The position numbers and the translations under genes are program-made. From contig JAKBAP010000002.1 of the NCBI GenBank assembly GCA_021808995.1, positions 1 through 41,464 of the forward strand: DNA of 41,464 nt, written 5' to 3'. Below are positions 24,702 through 32,683 of this stretch, in pieces. Below the pieces are notes generated by a model, which saw only the letters and a list, made by a program, of their open reading frames with translations, ran no database searches and was not told the DNA's origin. The DNA is from Planctomycetota bacterium. Lineage in GTDB: Bacteria; Planctomycetota; Planctomycetia; Isosphaerales; Isosphaeraceae. Positions within the stretch are counted from its first letter, which is position 1. The number at the start of each line of letters is the position of its first letter.

Positions 24702-25682
24702 ATGCACATCCCTGACGGCGTGCTTGATCCTCGGGTGGCCGTGGCCACGAGCCTCGTGGGGGGCGCTGGCTTCTTGTACGCGATCAAGAGGCTCAACCAC
24801 GCGAGAACCGAGCGAACGACGGTCCTGATGGGGACGACGGCGGCGTTCTTGTTCGCCGCCCAGATGGTGAATTTCCCAGTTGGCCCTGGGGTTTCGGGGC
24901 ATTTGCTGGGGGGAGTGCTGGCGTCCGCGCTCCTGGGACCGTGGGCTGGGATGGTGGTCATCGCGACGGTCTTGATGGTTCAGTGCGTCCTGTTTGGGGA
25001 CGGTGGCTTGACAGCGCTTGGGGCGAATTTCATCAACATGGGGCTGATTGGGGCGGGGGGTGGATACGCGATCCAGGCCAGCCTGCGGCGGGCGATCTCG
25101 GGGCCTCGTGGGACGCTGCTGGCGGTGATCGCGGCGGCCTGGTTTTCGGTGATTCTGGCGTCCGGGGCCTTCGCGGTGGAGCTCGCCCTTGGCGGGCGAG
25201 TTCAAGATTTTCCCTCGATTCTGACCTGGATGGCTCTTGTTCATGCCGGGATCGGAGTTGGCGAGGCCCTGATCACCGGCGGGGTGGTTCGTTATGTCCT
25301 TTTGCGCAGGCCCGACTTGCTGGAGATCGCGGACGGCGACGCCGAAGCCGACCGGACACGTGGTCGGCGGGCGACCGAAGCGGTCCTGGCCGGGTTGGTG
25401 GTCGCGCTTGCCGTGGCGGTCTTCCTGGCCCCGTTCGCCTCTGAGTTTCCCGACGGCCTCGAATTCGTCGGGAGTCGGCTCGGTTTCTTGAGCGATTCGC
25501 CGGGGCTCATGCCCGCGCCGATCCCTGATTATGAGCTCAAGTGGCCTGGCTTTGAACACGCCAGGATCGCGACGGCCTTGGCTGGCCTGGTCGGAACGCT
25601 GGTGGTCTTTGTCGTCGGCTGGGGGATGGCCCAGGCGCTTCCCGCTCCTGGTAAGCGTGGGGTCGCCGCGGATGTCGTCTGA
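24702..25682 (+). CDS. cbiM: ECF-type nickel/cobalt transporter, substrate-binding subunit M with fused PDGLE (NikN-like) domain
   Basis: This inner-membrane S component binds Ni2+ or Co2+ and passes it in with ATP from the Q/O module. The protein has 326 residues. The mature start must be ATG 24702 because MHIPDGVLD is the family N-terminus whose Met-His end ligates the metal; GGGAG at 24689-24693 supports it. Typical segments are QMVNFPVGPGVSGHLLGG, LLGPWAGMVVIATVLMVQ and LFGDGGLTALGANFINMG. From about residue 225 a second part begins with a membrane helix and EFPDGLEFVG, the PDGLE signature of the auxiliary NikN-like subunit, ending with another helix. A NikR-like operator upstream makes nickel the likelier metal, so nikMN may be the better name. 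Confidence 0.92.
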   Translation: MHIPDGVLDPRVAVATSLVGGAGFLYAIKRLNHARTERTTVLMGTTAAFLFAAQMVNFPVGPGVSGHLLGGVLASALLGPWAGMVVIATVLMVQCVLFGDGGLTALGANFINMGLIGAGGGYAIQASLRRAISGPRGTLLAVIAAAWFSVILASGAFAVELALGGRVQDFPSILTWMALVHAGIGVGEALITGGVVRYVLLRRPDLLEIADGDAEADRTRGRRATEAVLAGLVVALAVAVFLAPFASEFPDGLEFVGSRLGFLSDSPGLMPAPIPDYELKWPGFEHARIATALAGLVGTLVVFVVGWGMAQALPAPGKRGVAADVV

Positions 25683-26322
25683 ACCCGGCATCGCCCCCCT
25701 GACCTCCTCGTGGCCGAGCAGGTTGATTGATCCACGAGCCGCCATCGCGCTGGCCACGCTTTATGTCGTCGCGGTGGTCGCCGTTCCGCTCGCATGGTGG
25801 CGGACGTTGGGGGGGCTTGCCCTCGGTTTGGCGTTCGTGATCGGAGTTTTGGGAATCACGCCCCGGGCCATCCTTGGTCGCTGGATGGGCCTGCTCCTGG
25901 TCGTCGCCTTCATCTCCGGCACCGCCGCGTTCGCGAGCGCGGAGCGCGCTCGGCTGGGACTCATCCCGACGGCCCTCGCCATGGCGGCCAAAAGCGCGCT
26001 CGCGGCCGCCACGATGCTCACGCTCACGAGCGCTTACCCTTTCATCAGGTTGCTCGCCGGCTTGCGTGGGCTCCACGCCCCCGGGCTTTTCGTCGATAGC
26101 CTCTATTTCATGGAGCGATTTCGCTATCTCCTGGTCGACGAGCTCGACCGCATGATGATCGCCAGGCGAGCCCGGACGTTTCGCCGATCGAGCCTTGCCT
26201 GGGGGTTGTTGACGGGATTGCTGGGGGGGCTCTTCCTGCGTACGCTTGAGCGTTCCCTGCGAGTTCACGACGCGATGCTCAGCCGTGGATGGACGGGGGA
26301 GCTCAAGGTACTCGACGAATGA
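25672..26322 (+). CDS. cbiQ: ECF transporter transmembrane (T) subunit CbiQ/NikQ
   Basis: Couples the ATPase subunit to the metal-binding M subunit in the inner membrane. The protein has 216 residues with hydrophobic helices (AAIALATLYVVAVVAVPLAW, LGLAFVIGVLGI, WMGLLLVVAFISGTAAF). The two coupling-helix motifs of the family are seen as DRMMIARRARTF and AMLSRGWTGE, variants of the usual A-R-G triplets. ATG 25672 overlaps the end of the M gene by 11 bp, so translation is coupled. It is slightly shorter than typical CbiQ (about 240-260). Order M-Q-O is the standard one for these operons. Confidence 0.88.
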   Translation: MSSEPGIAPLTSSWPSRLIDPRAAIALATLYVVAVVAVPLAWWRTLGGLALGLAFVIGVLGITPRAILGRWMGLLLVVAFISGTAAFASAERARLGLIPTALAMAAKSALAAATMLTLTSAYPFIRLLAGLRGLHAPGLFVDSLYFMERFRYLLVDELDRMMIARRARTFRRSSLAWGLLTGLLGGLFLRTLERSLRVHDAMLSRGWTGELKVLDE

Positions 26323-26347
26323 GCCACGTTTGTTTCGGTGCCGTCCG

Positions 26348-27232
26348 ATGAAGATCGACGCTCGAGCGCCTAAGGCGAGTCTCGCCCCGTCGGTTCGGGT
26401 GAGCCGGCTTGAGTACACCTACCCCGATGGTCGGCACGCCCTTCGCGGAATCGATCTGGCGATCGCGGCCGAAGAGTCGGTGGCTCTGGTCGGCCCGAAT
26501 GGGGCGGGCAAGAGCACCTTGCTTTTGCACCTGAATGGGATCTTGCCGGGAAAGGCCAGACGGGGTGTCTTCACGCATTCCCATGGCCTGGAGGCCGGTT
26601 CGAGACCGATCGCTCGTTCGGGGCCGGCCGTCTGGATCGATGGATTGCCCGTGGACGATCGAAACCTCCGCGAGGCGAGGCGCAAGGTCGGGCTTTTGTT
26701 TCAGGATCCCGACGATCAGCTCTTTTGCAATACCGTCTTGGAGGACGTCGCGTTTGGCCCGCGGAATCTGGGGATGACCGCGGATCAATCGAGGCGGCGG
26801 GCTTTGGATTGCCTCGCGCGGGTTGGGCTTACGGAGGCGGCGGATCGGCCGCCCCATCATCTGAGTTTCGGCGAGCGCAGGCGGGTCGGCCTTGCCGGCG
26901 TGTTGGCTTGCGATCCGGTGGTGCTTGCCCTGGACGAGCCGACGGCCAATCTCGATCCCCGCGCCCGAAGACGGTTCATCGAGCTCCTGGGTGGGATATC
27001 CGGGATCAAGCTGATCGCGACCCACGACCTGGAGATGGTGCTCGAGCTTTGCCCGCGGACGGTGCTCCTGGACGGCGGCAAGGTGGTCGCCGATGGCCCG
27101 ACCCGCTCGATCCTGGATGACGCCGTGCTTCTCGAGAAGCATGGTCTTGAGCGTCCACTCTCCCTCGAACTGAGGGCGCGTTTCGCCGAGGAACGGCGGG
27201 CCTGGGGCGAGGCACCGGGAGATACCCCCTGA
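26348..27232 (+). CDS. cbiO: ECF transporter ATP-binding subunit CbiO/NikO
   Basis: Hydrolyses ATP to drive nickel or cobalt uptake. In 294 residues the ABC motifs are complete: Walker A GPNGAGKST, Q-loop LLFQDPDDQLF (the DPDDQ form is typical of ECF ATPases), signature LSFGERRRVGLAGVL, Walker B LALDEPTANLDP and H-loop IATHDLEMV. An extra segment of about 30 residues between Walker A and the Q-loop carries FTHSHG. ATG 26348 lies 25 bp after the Q stop; no clear Shine-Dalgarno sequence is visible, though a conserved start (VRVSRLEYTYPDGRHALRGI) fits. The stop is only 2 bp from the convergent kinase gene. CCCCC (27225-27229) and the opposed G-run near 27250 may form a weak shared hairpin. Confidence 0.92.
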   Translation: MKIDARAPKASLAPSVRVSRLEYTYPDGRHALRGIDLAIAAEESVALVGPNGAGKSTLLLHLNGILPGKARRGVFTHSHGLEAGSRPIARSGPAVWIDGLPVDDRNLREARRKVGLLFQDPDDQLFCNTVLEDVAFGPRNLGMTADQSRRRALDCLARVGLTEAADRPPHHLSFGERRRVGLAGVLACDPVVLALDEPTANLDPRARRRFIELLGGISGIKLIATHDLEMVLELCPRTVLLDGGKVVADGPTRSILDDAVLLEKHGLERPLSLELRARFAEERRAWGEAPGDTP

Positions 27233-27234
27233 TC

Positions 27235-30200
27235 TCACCGTGATTCTCGGGGGGTGAATCGTTCGATCAGACGCTGATAACTCGGGATCCGACGCAAGGA
27301 CGCGAGGTCGGGGTCGGCCCTGACGCCGGCGGCCGAACAGCCCCCTTCCAAGGAACGCCGTAACAGATCGACGGCGCGGGTCGGAATTCGCTCGTCGTTC
27401 GTCCTTGTTGATAGAAGGGCCAGGGCGCAGGCGGCGTTGTAGCATCGATTTGGTGTCGGGCTCTGGAGTAGCCGCTCGACATCGTCGACTGTCCCGGGGT
27501 CACCCTGGCGACCTCGCACCAGGGCTCGGAGCTCGATGGCGTCGATCAGATTGGGGTCGGCGGCGAGCGCCTGGTCAAGATAGTCGAGCGCGGCGTGGGG
27601 GTTGGACGCGCGTTCCAGCAGGGCCAATCCATGGAGAGCGCGGGCGTTTCGGGGGTCGAGTTCGAGAGCCCGTGAGAGGTCATCGCGAGCGCCTGGTGGG
27701 TCGGTGTGGAGACGGGCGAGCCCTCGAGCGACCCTGGCCAGTGGGTCACGGGGATTGCTGGTGATGAGCTCGCTGAACTGGCTCTCGGCCTCGGCCCGGC
27801 CACCGATTCGCGCGACGGCCTCGCCGATCGCGGTGAGGACCACGACGTCGCGGCGGCCGAGCGCGATCGCGTGCTCGAGGTCATCGCGTGCCCGGGCGGG
27901 CTGATCGAGCTCGAGATTGACCAGGCCCCGATTGACGAGTGCCTCGGCGAAATCCGGCTCGAGAGCGCAGGCGAGGTCGTAGGCTTCCTTGGCGTCCAGG
28001 AGTCGCCCCGAACGGGCCAGCGCGAGCCCGCGGTTAAAGTGGGTCCAGGCGAATCGCGGGCCGCGAGCGGAGCAAGCGGCGAAGTCGCCGGCGGCCTCGA
28101 GGAATCGTCCCTGGGCGAAGTGACAGTGGCCCATCACGAACCAGGTCCAAAACGATGTCACGTCAAGGGAGAGCGCCCGGCGAAGCGAATCCTCGGCCGC
28201 GCTGGGGTCGCCGGCCGCGAGCTGGGATTCACCGAGGAGCGTGAGCTCGTGGGCGCTTGACGCCCTCGTCTGGTTCGCTCGCCGACGGTTGAGCTCGGCC
28301 TTGGCGGCGTCGCCAAGGGCCGCGTGGTAACGCGCTCGCTCGGCATGGAGTGCCCCTGGGGCCGCGGAGACCAGTCGCTCGGCCTTGTCCAGGCGATCGA
28401 TCGCCCGCGCGATCGCCTTGCGGCGGTCCTGCTCCGTGCCAAGCGCTGTCGCTAGCCTAACGCGAGCCCGTGATTCGATCAGGATCAGCTCGATCGCCTG
28501 GCCCAAAACCCGCTCGCGTTCCTCGGGCTCGAGCCGGGAGAGCCAGCTTGACGGGCGAGGGACCCCGTCGGCCGCGATCCCCAGCTCCGCGAGCGCCTGG
28601 TTCGCCGTGATCAGGCCCTGCTTGACCCGTCCGTGGTCGAGGCCAGACGCGGACAGCAGAAACTGGCTCTCGGTATAGTCGCGATCAAACGTCCGGGTCC
28701 GGACCCTCGCGGCCAGGTCGCGGCTCGTCTGGTAGGCAAGGTACGTCCCCGCCGCGAGCGCCCCCAGCAGCAGGACCGACAGGATCGCGACCGAGCTCGC
28801 GCTCGAAAGCGAAGGATGCCGGCGGATCCACTTGCGAGCGCGCTCGCGGACGCTAGGCTCGGGGCAGTGTTTCATGGGCCGGTCCTCGAGAAACCGTCGC
28901 AGATCCTCGGCGAGGTCGCGAGCGCGGGCGTAGCGCGAGTTCGGGTCGAAGCTCAGGCACTTGTGCGCCAGCGCGTCGAGGCTCCAGGGAATCCGGGGGC
29001 ATCGAGCTCGCAGCGAGGGGGGGCTTTGGCGGTCGGCGTGCATGCGTTTGAGCGTTTCGAGGAAGGTCTTGCCTGGCGGTGGGTCGGGGAAGGGATGCTT
29101 GCCGCTGAGCATCTCGAAAAAGATCAGGCCCAAGGCATAGATGTCGGATCGCTCGTCGACCTGGCGTGGGGAGGTCTTTCCCTTGGGATTGAAGGCGTCG
29201 AGGTGCTCTGGCGACATGTAAGGAAGGGTGCCCCCGATCAGGGCCCTGCGCGCTTCCCCCTCCGATGCCGGCCGCTGCTCCACGGACAGGTTGAAATCGA
29301 GCAGCATGGGCGTCCCGTCGGACGCCATCAGAATGTTGGCGGGCTTGATGTCGCGGTGAAGCAGGCCACGGCTGTGCGCGTGCTCGAGCCCCTCCGCGAG
29401 GCGGGCCATGATCCAGACGGCCGCCTGGATCGCGCTCGCGCTTGAAAGAAACTGGCGGCAAGGCTGGTCTTGGTCGACCTCGTCGGCTTGCGTGACGTCG
29501 GCCCCGACACCCCTGGGATGCACGAGCCGCGAAAACAACGATCGAACTCGCGAGGCGGCGAGCGGGGTCGACATCCGGCCCACCGAACCCCCCACTTCCC
29601 CCTCAAGCGGGGCGAGAAGGCTACGGCCCGAGGAACGCGACCCACGCGGAGCCGTCCTGACCGAGCTTGGTTCGGCGGGCGAGGCACGGCTCACGTCGTC
29701 GATCGCCATCATCAGGCTCTTGCCATCATGATGCGTGGGATTCAAACCCCCCGATCGATCCAGCACCTGTGCCAGGTTCGCCCCGCCAAAGTACGGCATG
29801 CAGAGAATCCGAAGCCCTGTCGCCTGATCCTCCAGCACCGAATGCACGGGTACGATGTTCGTGTGCTGGAGCCGGGCCAGGTTCCTGGGCTCGTCTCCCT
29901 GCGCCCTCGAGACCTTGATCGCGACCAGTCGCCGGCCCAGGTTGAGCTCCTCGGCCAGATAAACCCGGGCGAACGCCCCTCGACCAAGCTCCAGCAGGAT
30001 CTTGAACCCGAGGATCTCATCCCCTGGACCAGGCAGGCCGGTGCCTTCACCCGTGCCCTCGCCCCTCTCGGAGTCGGCTTGGCTTTGCCCGAACACCGAT
30101 CGGGCCACCGTCGGTTGATCACGCCGACCGCTCCCTTCAAGCTCGAACCGCGCGGCGAAACACTCGCTCGGATCCCTGCTCGGGGCTTGGGATCCGCATG

Positions 30201-30354
30201 GGACCAGATGCTCGTCCGATCCGCTCGGGGCCTCCCAGAAGCGACCGATCGAGCCATCCTCGCGCGACGTCATCGATTCGTCGTCGATCCGCCAATTGTC
30301 CAGCGGATCGTCTCGTTCGATGCTCGAGGGATACACCTCGCTTGTCTTTCCCAT
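27235..30354 (-). CDS. Membrane Ser/Thr protein kinase (PknB-type) with C-terminal TPRs
   Basis: This encodes 1,039 residues. The kinase domain starts near residue 110: G-loop LGRGAFARVYLAEE, VAIKVS (catalytic Lys about 144), HRDIKPANIL (about 333), LLDFNLS (about 352) and GGTLPYMSPEHL. The Mg-binding DFG reads DFN. Between the hinge and helix E there is an insert of some 90 residues, Ser/Arg-rich. One membrane helix (VAILSVLLLGALAAGTYLAY, near 520) follows, then about 450 residues of TPR repeats (AWTHFNRGLALARSGRLLDA) on the outer side. The gene thus couples a cytoplasmic kinase to an external sensor or scaffold. ATG 30354 is chosen over GTG 30363 because GGTGG lies five bases before it. It is divergent from the HD-GYP gene. 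Confidence 0.9.
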   Translation of the reverse strand: MGKTSEVYPSSIERDDPLDNWRIDDESMTSREDGSIGRFWEAPSGSDEHLVPCGSQAPSRDPSECFAARFELEGSGRRDQPTVARSVFGQSQADSERGEGTGEGTGLPGPGDEILGFKILLELGRGAFARVYLAEELNLGRRLVAIKVSRAQGDEPRNLARLQHTNIVPVHSVLEDQATGLRILCMPYFGGANLAQVLDRSGGLNPTHHDGKSLMMAIDDVSRASPAEPSSVRTAPRGSRSSGRSLLAPLEGEVGGSVGRMSTPLAASRVRSLFSRLVHPRGVGADVTQADEVDQDQPCRQFLSSASAIQAAVWIMARLAEGLEHAHSRGLLHRDIKPANILMASDGTPMLLDFNLSVEQRPASEGEARRALIGGTLPYMSPEHLDAFNPKGKTSPRQVDERSDIYALGLIFFEMLSGKHPFPDPPPGKTFLETLKRMHADRQSPPSLRARCPRIPWSLDALAHKCLSFDPNSRYARARDLAEDLRRFLEDRPMKHCPEPSVRERARKWIRRHPSLSSASSVAILSVLLLGALAAGTYLAYQTSRDLAARVRTRTFDRDYTESQFLLSASGLDHGRVKQGLITANQALAELGIAADGVPRPSSWLSRLEPEERERVLGQAIELILIESRARVRLATALGTEQDRRKAIARAIDRLDKAERLVSAAPGALHAERARYHAALGDAAKAELNRRRANQTRASSAHELTLLGESQLAAGDPSAAEDSLRRALSLDVTSFWTWFVMGHCHFAQGRFLEAAGDFAACSARGPRFAWTHFNRGLALARSGRLLDAKEAYDLACALEPDFAEALVNRGLVNLELDQPARARDDLEHAIALGRRDVVVLTAIGEAVARIGGRAEAESQFSELITSNPRDPLARVARGLARLHTDPPGARDDLSRALELDPRNARALHGLALLERASNPHAALDYLDQALAADPNLIDAIELRALVRGRQGDPGTVDDVERLLQSPTPNRCYNAACALALLSTRTNDERIPTRAVDLLRRSLEGGCSAAGVRADPDLASLRRIPSYQRLIERFTPRESR

Positions 30355-30561
30355 GGTCGCCACCCGTCCCCTGAATCATTTCAGACCAAAAGCCGCCACA
30401 TTCCAGCCTCTGTTATTAACTATGTCTCATACCGACCCGTGTCCAGGATGGGACGCGCGAACACCCGGACGGGGGCCGGCGGCGAGGAAAATTTCGTGAT
30501 TCGCGAAGTAGACTGCTTTCGTGACCTAGCCTAGCTCTTAGGATGAGGGAGGATGTGGAAC

Positions 30562-32136
30562 ATGCCGATCGACGTGAGCGTGAAAACTCCGTCCGCGCCG
30601 ACCAACGGGAAAATCCCGGTCGATGCCCATGCGGCGCGGCTAGCCCGAGAGTTGGCGAGTGAATTCGAGGCACCGGCGGCGATCCTCGACCTGGGTCAGC
30701 GTTCATGGGCGCGTGTGGAAGGGCGCGACGTGTCCCAGTTCCCTGGCCCTTACCAGACCGCCTCCGAAGCCGCGGGAAACGTGGCGGTCGTCCATGGCGA
30801 CGTGAGCGTCTGGCGTCGCCAGGATGATCCCTCGATAGTCTGGTTGCTCATGCCCCTTGAGGCCCCGGACCGGCGGCGGGTGCTCGGCTGCGTGGGATTC
30901 GCCGACTGGAAATATCGCGGGATCTTGCCCGAGAGCGAGGGTGATTGCCCATGGGGCCCCCCCTGCCCCGACCAGGCGCTCGCGGCCTGGGGGCGGCAAG
31001 CACAGGCTCGGCTCCGCCCTCCCGAGGCTCTCCCTCCGTCGGGGGGTGTCGAGGGTGACGAGGAATGCGAACATACCGTGATTGGCAGGCTGATCCGCCG
31101 GCTGAGAATCTCGGACGCTCCCCGCGATTTTCAGTCGCTGGCCGCGAACGTCCTACGCACCTCGCTCAAGGTCGCGGCCGTCGTCTGGGTTCCCAAGGAC
31201 CCCAAGGATCGGGTCGTGATGAGCGGCCATGTCGAGGGCGTCCCACCCCAGGCCTATCGCGCGTTTCCGTCCCCCTCGGGCCGCGACTCCACGGTCGTCT
31301 CGCGCGATGGCGAGGTCCTCATCCGCATCGGCGCGCCACTCGCCGTCCGCCGATACGCCTCGGTCGCCGCCGGCTCGCTCGGGTGGCTCCTGGCCGTCAA
31401 CCCCTTGGGTGATCGATTGATCACGTCAAGCGACGTCGAACGGATGCAATACGTCGCATCCCTGATCGCGACCCAGCTCTCGAACAATCGAACCTATGGA
31501 GACCTGAAGGAATTGCTCTTCGGGATCATCCGTGCCCTGACCGCCGCCATCGACGCCAAGGACCCCTATACCTCGGGGCATTCCGAGCGGGTAGCCCGGA
31601 TCGCCGTGCGAATCGCCGAGGAAATGGGCATCTCCGCCCCCAAGCGCAGCGACCTCTATCTGGCGGGCTTGCTGCACGACGTCGGAAAAATCGGGATCGA
31701 CGATCAGGTCCTCAAGAAAACCGACCGGCTTACCCCGGCCGAGTACGAACAGATCCAATCCCACGTCGAAATTGGCGTGACGATCCTCAAGGATCTCAAG
31801 AAGCTCAGCCACATCATCCCCGGCGTCCGCCACCATCATGAGAGCCTCGACGGCACCGGATATCCCGACCATCTTCTGGGTGAGGAAATCCCGATCGAGG
31901 CTCGAATCCTGGCCGTCGCCGACGCCTTCGACGCCATGTCCAGCAATCGCCCCTATCGCAAGCGGCTCTCGCTGGCGCAGATCGACCGGATCTTCACCGA
32001 AGGCAAGGGCGTCCAGTGGGATCCGGTCGTGATCGAGGCCCTCTTCGCCTGTCGAGGCGACCTTGAGGCGATCCGCCAAAAAGGGCTCGGCGAAAGCCTG
32101 ATTGGGGCCGTCAACGTGACCTTGGGCCAGCATTAA
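30562..32136 (+). CDS. GAF/HD-GYP domain protein, probable cyclic-di-GMP phosphodiesterase
   Basis: Predicted to hydrolyse c-di-GMP and so affect motility or attachment. The protein has 524 residues. The N-terminal 170 residues resemble no named domain; residues 175-310 look like a GAF sensor (QSLAANVLRTSLKVAAVVWV). The HD-GYP domain has all signature residues: GHSERVARIAVRIAEEMG, LLHDVGKIGI (about 370), HVEIGVTIL, HHHESLDGTGYPDHL and ILAVADAFDAMSSNRPYR. It has no membrane segment, so it is cytoplasmic. ATG 30562 has GGGAGG at 30547-30552 nine bases upstream; ATG 30553 lies too close to it. It is divergent from the kinase gene, so the pair may be co-regulated. Confidence 0.92.
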   Translation: MPIDVSVKTPSAPTNGKIPVDAHAARLARELASEFEAPAAILDLGQRSWARVEGRDVSQFPGPYQTASEAAGNVAVVHGDVSVWRRQDDPSIVWLLMPLEAPDRRRVLGCVGFADWKYRGILPESEGDCPWGPPCPDQALAAWGRQAQARLRPPEALPPSGGVEGDEECEHTVIGRLIRRLRISDAPRDFQSLAANVLRTSLKVAAVVWVPKDPKDRVVMSGHVEGVPPQAYRAFPSPSGRDSTVVSRDGEVLIRIGAPLAVRRYASVAAGSLGWLLAVNPLGDRLITSSDVERMQYVASLIATQLSNNRTYGDLKELLFGIIRALTAAIDAKDPYTSGHSERVARIAVRIAEEMGISAPKRSDLYLAGLLHDVGKIGIDDQVLKKTDRLTPAEYEQIQSHVEIGVTILKDLKKLSHIIPGVRHHHESLDGTGYPDHLLGEEIPIEARILAVADAFDAMSSNRPYRKRLSLAQIDRIFTEGKGVQWDPVVIEALFACRGDLEAIRQKGLGESLIGAVNVTLGQH

Positions 32137-32157
32137 ACCCATGGGGTCCGCCACCGG

Positions 32158-32595
32158 TCACTTCATCGCGCTGTAATCGGTGGGTTCCATGAAGACCGAG
32201 TCGACCTTCTTGACCAGGACGCCGTTCTTATGGCTTTCGGCGTAGACCTTTTTCCACTCGGGATCGTCGCTAAACGCCTTCCAGGTCGCCGTGGCGGCCT
32301 CGCGACTGGGAAAGGCGACCAGATAGATGAGCTTCGATCCCTTGCCGTCCTTGTCGTCGGTCGGGGTCCAGAAGCCGACCAGCTCCGCGCCATGCTTGGT
32401 TAAAAGAGCACAGGTATGCTCGCGAAATCGCGTGTGCAGATCGTCGAGCTTGCCTTCGTTAAGGTAATAGGTCCTGAGCTCGAAAACGCGTGGCGCGGAT
32501 CGAGCGGACCCGGCGGCGGGGGCGGCCTTTTCGGTCGCGGAGAGCGAAAAGGCGGCGATGATCAGGACAAGGCCGGTGAGGGCGCGACGAATCAT
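32158..32595 (-). CDS. Secreted NIPSNAP-family protein
   Basis: This encodes 145 residues. ATG 32595 with GGAG upstream starts a signal peptide (MIRRALTGLVLIIAAFSLSA); the mature part is one NIPSNAP dimeric alpha/beta-barrel domain: RVFELRTYYLNEGKLDDLHT, LVGFWTPTDD, LIYLVAFPSREAATATWKAF and DDPEWKKVY. The biochemical role of bacterial NIPSNAP proteins is not settled; secreted single-domain copies are frequent in planctomycetes. It lies 88 bp downstream of the giant gene in the same direction and is convergent with the HD-GYP gene (21-bp gap). Confidence 0.88.
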   Translation of the reverse strand: MIRRALTGLVLIIAAFSLSATEKAAPAAGSARSAPRVFELRTYYLNEGKLDDLHTRFREHTCALLTKHGAELVGFWTPTDDKDGKGSKLIYLVAFPSREAATATWKAFSDDPEWKKVYAESHKNGVLVKKVDSVFMEPTDYSAMK

Positions 32596-32683
32596 GACTG
32601 AGGCTCCAGGAGGGTTTCGAGATCGCCGCTTGGGCGGGTGACTCTCTTGTAGCACCCCGCCCAGGCGGTCGCAAGCCGCCGGC

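Noticed and set aside
32136-32186. Terminator between the HD-GYP and NIPSNAP genes
   Set aside because: Only a 6-bp CCACCG/CGGTGG pairing with a long loop and no T-run.
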